The position numbers and the translations under genes were made by a program. From DATKMP01 sp035541775 (GTDB lineage Bacteria > Bacteroidota > Ignavibacteria > UBA10030), in contig DATKMP010000135.1 of assembly GCA_035541775.1 (NCBI GenBank), positions 1 to 11,167 of the forward strand: a DNA stretch of 11,167 nucleotides, read 5' to 3'. Shown here piece after piece: positions 7,435-11,167 of this stretch. Each line of letters opens with the position of its first letter. Positions within the stretch are counted from its first letter, which is position 1. A model generated the notes under the pieces. It worked only from the letters and a program-made list of their open reading frames with translations, ran no database searches and had not been told where the DNA came from.

Positions 7435-7445
7435 TTGTAATACAT
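7435..7445. promoter_or_regulatory. Candidate GntR/FadR-type operator
   Basis: TTGTAATACAT contains the small palindrome TGTA-A-TACA (7436-7444) and fits most of the FadR-subfamily consensus TNGTNNNACNA, missing only the last base. It lies between the -10 box and the start codon of the regulator, the right place for autorepression. A similar TTGTCCATACAT stands at 4360-4371 before GH10. Confidence 0.35.
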
Positions 7446-7452
7446 CATACAT

Positions 7453-8226
7453 ATGACACCTAAACAAATATTTACGGCTGTTGGCAAAAGAATCCTTTTG
7501 AGCAATGTCGTTGAAGCTCAAATCGAAAATGCAATACGCACAAAGAAATTTGTAGCGGGAATGAAACTTCCATCAGAAGCCGAATTATGCCAACAGTTTA
7601 AAGTGAGCAGAACAGCCGTACGCGAGGCATTACGCATGCTTAGTGCTCGTGGCCTGGTAAGCATCATCAAAGGCAAGGGGATTTTTGTACAAAATATTTC
7701 TGTCAAGACCGTGACCGATCCTATTCACCTCTACTTGGAGATGCAGCTCGATCGAAATTACATTCTTGACGTTGTTCATGCAAGGCAAATTATTGAACCA
7801 TCCATTGCGGCCTCCGCTGCTCTGCATCACACGGAAAAGGATGCTGAACGATTGCGGAAAGACTATAGTGAGTTAATTCATAGTGATGGGGATTATGAAG
7901 AACTTTCTCGCCTTGATATGCAATTTCATCTGGATATTGCAAAGTCATCCGAAAATTCTTTGATCCCGCTGATTCTTGAACCAATCCACAGGCTTACGCC
8001 TCGGATCAAATCTTTGGTCTATGCTACGGTGGCAGATGCAAAGCAATCGGCAATAGAATGGCATGGGAAGATTCTTAATGCGATACTCTTACGTAATGCG
8101 CATGAGGCCCATGATACTATGATGCATCACTTGAATATTGCCGAGCAACATGATCGGCAAATTTTATTACGGCAGCGATCGAACGATAAATTCGCGAAAC
8201 ATAAACCACCATTTCATGAAAATTAA
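7453..8226 (+). CDS. GntR-family (FadR subfamily) transcriptional regulator with FCD domain
   Basis: A DNA-binding one-component regulator of 257 residues. Residues about 17-82 are the winged helix of the GntR family (L-P-S-E-A-E-L ... S-R-T-A-V-R-E-A-L-R-M-L ... G-K-G-I-F-V). Residues about 90-235 are an all-helical FCD effector domain. Candidate metal/ligand residues are D155 and H159 (L-D-M-Q-F-H), H204 (E-W-H-G-K-I-L) and H226 (M-M-H-H-L), the usual Asp/His set of this family. FCD regulators commonly sense carboxylic acids such as hexuronates, aldonates or lactate. Beside a xylanase and a TonB receptor, a glucuronate- or sugar-acid-type effector is a fair inference. ATG 7453 has no clear ribosome binding site and follows closely on a promoter. 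The next ATG, at residue 37, would cut into the DNA-binding domain, so 7453 is preferred. The receptor gene begins 157 bases downstream with no terminator visible between, so the two may be co-transcribed. Confidence 0.92.
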   Translation: MTPKQIFTAVGKRILLSNVVEAQIENAIRTKKFVAGMKLPSEAELCQQFKVSRTAVREALRMLSARGLVSIIKGKGIFVQNISVKTVTDPIHLYLEMQLDRNYILDVVHARQIIEPSIAASAALHHTEKDAERLRKDYSELIHSDGDYEELSRLDMQFHLDIAKSSENSLIPLILEPIHRLTPRIKSLVYATVADAKQSAIEWHGKILNAILLRNAHEAHDTMMHHLNIAEQHDRQILLRQRSNDKFAKHKPPFHEN

Positions 8227-8259
8227 ATTAACCTTACAGGCACGCCGATCGGTTACGTT

Positions 8260-8317
8260 AAGCGTTGATGAATCGATGAACAATTGGTTGTATGCTTTAA
8301 ACGCTTCGATGATTCAT
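8260..8317. repeat. Interleaved inverted repeats in the leader of the TonB receptor gene
   Basis: Two 7-bp arm pairs are interleaved rather than nested: AAGCGTT (8260-8266) with AACGCTT (8300-8306), and ATGAATC (8268-8274) with GATTCAT (8311-8317). The two blocks also read as imperfect direct repeats (TTGATGAATC versus TCGATGATTC). They may be paired regulator sites or a pseudoknot-like leader; they may also be chance. Confidence 0.3.
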
Positions 8318-8367
8318 TCTAACTTTCTTGGTAAAAATATATAAGTGATTCGATCTATTGATTTCAT

Positions 8368-8373
8368 GGAGGA
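8368..8373 (+). promoter_or_regulatory. Ribosome binding site of the TonB receptor gene
   Basis: GGAGGA is a strong Shine-Dalgarno match 10 bases before ATG 8384 and fixes this start. Confidence 0.75.
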
Positions 8374-8383
8374 ATAAAACTTT

Positions 8384-11167
8384 ATGGCCATTTCTACTTT
8401 AGTGCAACGGACAACTTTTATTTTCTTGTTTTTTCCGAGTGTGTTCTTGGGACAAACTTTATTGAGAGGCACCGTTGTCGATAGTACGACGGGCGATCCT
8501 TTAATTGGCGTTAATATTGTTGTGCAGGGAACGTCGTTGGGTGCCGCTACCGATATTGACGGACAATTTAGAGTGGCGTACCTTCCAGCGCGGCTCGTTA
8601 TCATTAAAGCGTCTTGTGTCGGTTACGAATCTAAATTGACAGAAGTAGATTTTTCGAAGAACAAAGAAATACAAATCGATATTCACATGAGGCCGTCTGT
8701 CATCCAAGGAGAAGAGGTGATTGTTACCGCTCAAATGCATGGACAAATAGCGGCCATGAACCAACAGATCACATCGAATACCATCATCAATGTTGTCTCA
8801 GAAGAAAAAATAAAAGAGTTGCCGGACGCTAATGCGGCCGAAGCGATTGGGCGTCTTCCGGGAGTGGCGATTGTCCGAAACGGCGGCGAAGCCAGTGAAG
8901 TTGTTTTACGAGGATTGAGTTCCAAATATAGCAACATCACGGTCGATGGCGTAAAAATTCCTGCAACCGATGCCGATACCAGAGATGTCGATTTGAGTAC
9001 GATGTCTCAAGGTTCCTTAGCAGGCATTGAATTGTACAAAACGTTGACGCCAGATCAAGATGCCGATGCAATTGCAGGTACGATAAATTTAGTAACGCGC
9101 AAAGCTCCGACTGAACGAGAACTTCGCTTTGATCTTATGGGAGATTACAATAACCTGATGAATTCAGCAAAGCAATATGATTTTCAAGTTCGATATGGCG
9201 AGCGATTCTTTAATAATGTTTTGGGAATTCAATTACAAGGAAATTTGGAAAGTAAAATCCGCAGCAAAGAAAATATTTCATACGATTATCTTGATAAACA
9301 AAGCAACTCCTACATTGCACAGTACCCCAACGACGCACATTTTGATTATTATATGTTAGGGTCTTTCACTTCTACGTTTACCGATGAACAACGTACCAGA
9401 CAAGGAATACAAGGAATCATAGATCTCAATACTCCCGATAGCGGTTCGATAAAATTTGAGGGCATGTATAGTGGTACGGGACGAAATATTACAACGAATA
9501 GCCGAGTTTATGTCGGTGCCGATCCTTCAAGCTATTGGGACTATAATTATGACTATAAGGAATTACGGATAAGTACCACGAATGCATCGCTGCAGGGGAA
9601 AAATTATTTTGGCGGTTTTGAGTTAAATTGGTGTGCTTCCTACGCGAGGTCAGCGACGGATAATCCATATGATTTTGCCTTAAAATTTACTGAGCCCGGT
9701 GGAGGAAAAGGCGTTGTTGTGAGCGGCGGCGGAGATCAGAATTTACCACCTGTCGATGTCAAAACACAACTCATAGATCATGCTGTGAATAATTTTGTGG
9801 CGGCAGCATGCAGTACAGGAGTTTATACCAAACAAAACAACGCCGATCAAGAAAAGACTGCTTATTTAAATGTGACCAAAGAATATACCTTGGGAAATAT
9901 TTTCTCTGGCGAACTAAAGTTCGGCGGCAAATATAAAGAAAAGAATCGATGGATGACGGACGTTGTTGATGATGATAACAATTATCTTCATGGATATGCT
10001 TCGTATCCAAGCGGAATTGATACTACTGCCTTGTTGAGCTCCAGATTTGCATCGTACTATAATAGTACGATTGCGACAAACTTGAATTATTTTATTGATA
10101 CTCCGCCGGGTACACGAAATTTAATGGGCACGTATCCTTTTTCCCCGCTTATCAATGTGGACGCATTAAAACAATGGTATTCATTGTTTCAAAATGCTAA
10201 TAGTAAAGGAAATCCTGAATTTATTAGCAGCGCCGCCGGAGCCATTACAGACTATAATGTTACAGAAAGAGTTTCGTCGGCATATCTCATGAACACGTTT
10301 AATTTCGGACAATTTTCTTCGTTCATTGCCGGCGTAAGGGTTGAACAAGAATCGAATGATTATATTGCAAAATATTCTACAGGGGCATTAGGGTTAATAG
10401 GAATTGCTGTTTCCACTTCGAGTCCCTTGCTGGATTCAACGGCTCATTTTACACAAACGATATGGTTGCCAAATCTTCAATGGATATTGAGACCTACCGA
10501 TTTTCTCAATGTTCGGCTCGCGGCATACAAAGCCATTGCAAGGCCAGATTATAATTTGCGCTTGCCGCAATTCTATGATCAATCGCAAAGTGGAAACCAA
10601 ATACTTCTTACATCGGGAAACCAAAATTTGAAGGATATGGAAGCTTGGAATTTTGAAGCGAACACTCAAATTTTTGGCGGATCGATTGGGCTCATTTCAG
10701 TGTCGGTTTTCGAAAAGAAGATTGATAACTTTATTCATGTGACAGATAAACTTCAGCTTGATAAAAATATCTATGATTCGCTTTCCCGCGTATATAATCT
10801 CGTGCCCACGAATCCTGCCATTGTAAGCTTAATTCATCAAAGCAATACCATGCTTGTTGTTCTTCCGTACAATGATAATTTGCCGACATACGTTTGGGGA
10901 ATTGAATTTGAACATCAAGTGAATTTTAATTTTCTGCCGGGCCTTCTGAAAAATATAAGCTTATCGTATAATGCCTCATTAACCCGGTCTCTTACGCACA
11001 TCTTTGTCAGCAAAACAATAACCTACGTAACTCTTGACTCGAGTTACAATAAACTTACAAAGAAGTGGACATATTCTAATACGCAAAATTATATAAAGAC
11101 GTACGAAGTGGACGAGCATGATTCCGAAGGGCAGCCCAAGTTGTATGGAAATGCCGCTCTTGGATAT
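8384..11167 (+). CDS. TonB-dependent outer-membrane receptor with carboxypeptidase-regulatory-like N-terminal domain (3' partial)
   Basis: The frame runs without a stop from ATG 8384 to the last base (928 codons seen), so the C-terminus is outside the window. I read it codon by codon. Residues 1-24 are a signal peptide (FIFLFFPSVFLG-Q). Residues about 25-105 are the carboxypeptidase-regulatory-like domain (G-T-V-V-D-S-T-T-G-D-P-L-I-G-V-N, T-D-I-D-G-Q-F). E-E-V-I-V-T-A at 110-116 is the likely TonB-box region. Residues about 136-240 are the plug (L-P-D-A-N-A-A-E-A-I-G-R-L-P-G-V, L-R-G-L-S, T-V-D-G, G-T-I-N-L-V-T-R-K). The rest is beta-barrel, with A-R-P-D at 719-722 followed by G-N-Q-N-L-K. 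The plug wording and the ARPD block match the Xanthomonas/Caulobacter-type receptors rather than classical SusC. By energised transport it would bring a large ligand, here most likely xylo- or gluco-oligosaccharides, into the periplasm. Substrate is inferred from neighbours only. Confidence 0.92.
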   Translation, partial: MAISTLVQRTTFIFLFFPSVFLGQTLLRGTVVDSTTGDPLIGVNIVVQGTSLGAATDIDGQFRVAYLPARLVIIKASCVGYESKLTEVDFSKNKEIQIDIHMRPSVIQGEEVIVTAQMHGQIAAMNQQITSNTIINVVSEEKIKELPDANAAEAIGRLPGVAIVRNGGEASEVVLRGLSSKYSNITVDGVKIPATDADTRDVDLSTMSQGSLAGIELYKTLTPDQDADAIAGTINLVTRKAPTERELRFDLMGDYNNLMNSAKQYDFQVRYGERFFNNVLGIQLQGNLESKIRSKENISYDYLDKQSNSYIAQYPNDAHFDYYMLGSFTSTFTDEQRTRQGIQGIIDLNTPDSGSIKFEGMYSGTGRNITTNSRVYVGADPSSYWDYNYDYKELRISTTNASLQGKNYFGGFELNWCASYARSATDNPYDFALKFTEPGGGKGVVVSGGGDQNLPPVDVKTQLIDHAVNNFVAAACSTGVYTKQNNADQEKTAYLNVTKEYTLGNIFSGELKFGGKYKEKNRWMTDVVDDDNNYLHGYASYPSGIDTTALLSSRFASYYNSTIATNLNYFIDTPPGTRNLMGTYPFSPLINVDALKQWYSLFQNANSKGNPEFISSAAGAITDYNVTERVSSAYLMNTFNFGQFSSFIAGVRVEQESNDYIAKYSTGALGLIGIAVSTSSPLLDSTAHFTQTIWLPNLQWILRPTDFLNVRLAAYKAIARPDYNLRLPQFYDQSQSGNQILLTSGNQNLKDMEAWNFEANTQIFGGSIGLISVSVFEKKIDNFIHVTDKLQLDKNIYDSLSRVYNLVPTNPAIVSLIHQSNTMLVVLPYNDNLPTYVWGIEFEHQVNFNFLPGLLKNISLSYNASLTRSLTHIFVSKTITYVTLDSSYNKLTKKWTYSNTQNYIKTYEVDEHDSEGQPKLYGNAALGY

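Noticed and set aside
8138..8344. Forward frame overlapping the 3' end of the regulator gene
   Set aside because: It overlaps the well-supported FCD-domain coding region in another frame and shows no domain.
8384..8700. Receptor as a classical SusC
   Set aside because: The N-terminal domain is shared with SusC, but the plug wording and the ARPD barrel block fit the Xanthomonas/Caulobacter-type receptors better, and no SusD gene is visible in the window.
1..11167. CRISPR array, tRNA/rRNA, insertion sequence, integrase or toxin-antitoxin pair
   Set aside because: No regularly spaced repeats, no cloverleaf or rRNA-like stretch, no transposase or recombinase motifs and no pair of small adjacent genes were seen on either strand.

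Overview
The window looks like a carbohydrate-degradation locus from a bacterium of the Bacteroidota/Chlorobiota (FCB) group, most plausibly an Ignavibacteria-like lineage. Two things support this. The xylanase ends in a type IX secretion (T9SS) sorting domain of the 'NYPNPFNPTT' type, common in Ignavibacteria and related candidate phyla. The TonB-dependent receptor carries the N-terminal carboxypeptidase-regulatory-like domain usual in this group. Base composition is moderate to AT-leaning. The assignment is an inference; no rRNA or other marker gene is present.

Layout (all real genes are on the + strand): (1) 3-1400, the 3' part of an SGNH/GDSL-hydrolase-like protein with C-terminal TPR repeats, cut by the window's left edge. 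(2) 1597-4131, a signal-peptide-bearing glycoside hydrolase family 9 (GH9) enzyme, followed by a strong intrinsic terminator. (3) 4407-6830, a GH10 xylanase with two N-terminal carbohydrate-binding modules and a T9SS C-terminal tail, followed by a near-perfect hairpin terminator. (4) about 6895-7452, a long spacer with no convincing gene, ending in a promoter. (5) 7453-8226, a GntR/FadR-type regulator with an FCD ligand-binding domain. (6) 8384 to beyond the window end, a TonB-dependent outer-membrane receptor that is open to the last base.

A reasonable working model, by inference, is as follows. The T9SS-exported GH10 cuts xylan outside the cell. The TonB-dependent receptor imports the oligosaccharides. 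The GH9 enzyme, which lacks a sorting tail, acts on beta-glucan or related chains, probably in the periplasm. The FCD regulator senses an acid (sugar acid or uronate) derived from the polysaccharide. The two terminators show that GH9 and GH10 are separately terminated units rather than one operon. The gaps upstream of GH9, GH10, the regulator and the receptor each contain inverted repeats or near-repeats that could be regulator binding sites.

I did not find a clearly new system. No CRISPR array, tRNA, rRNA, insertion sequence or integrase is visible. The observations most worth checking are the dyad-rich GH10 upstream region, a TTGT-ATACAT motif it shares with the regulator's own promoter, and the apparent absence (within the window) of a SusD partner for the receptor.
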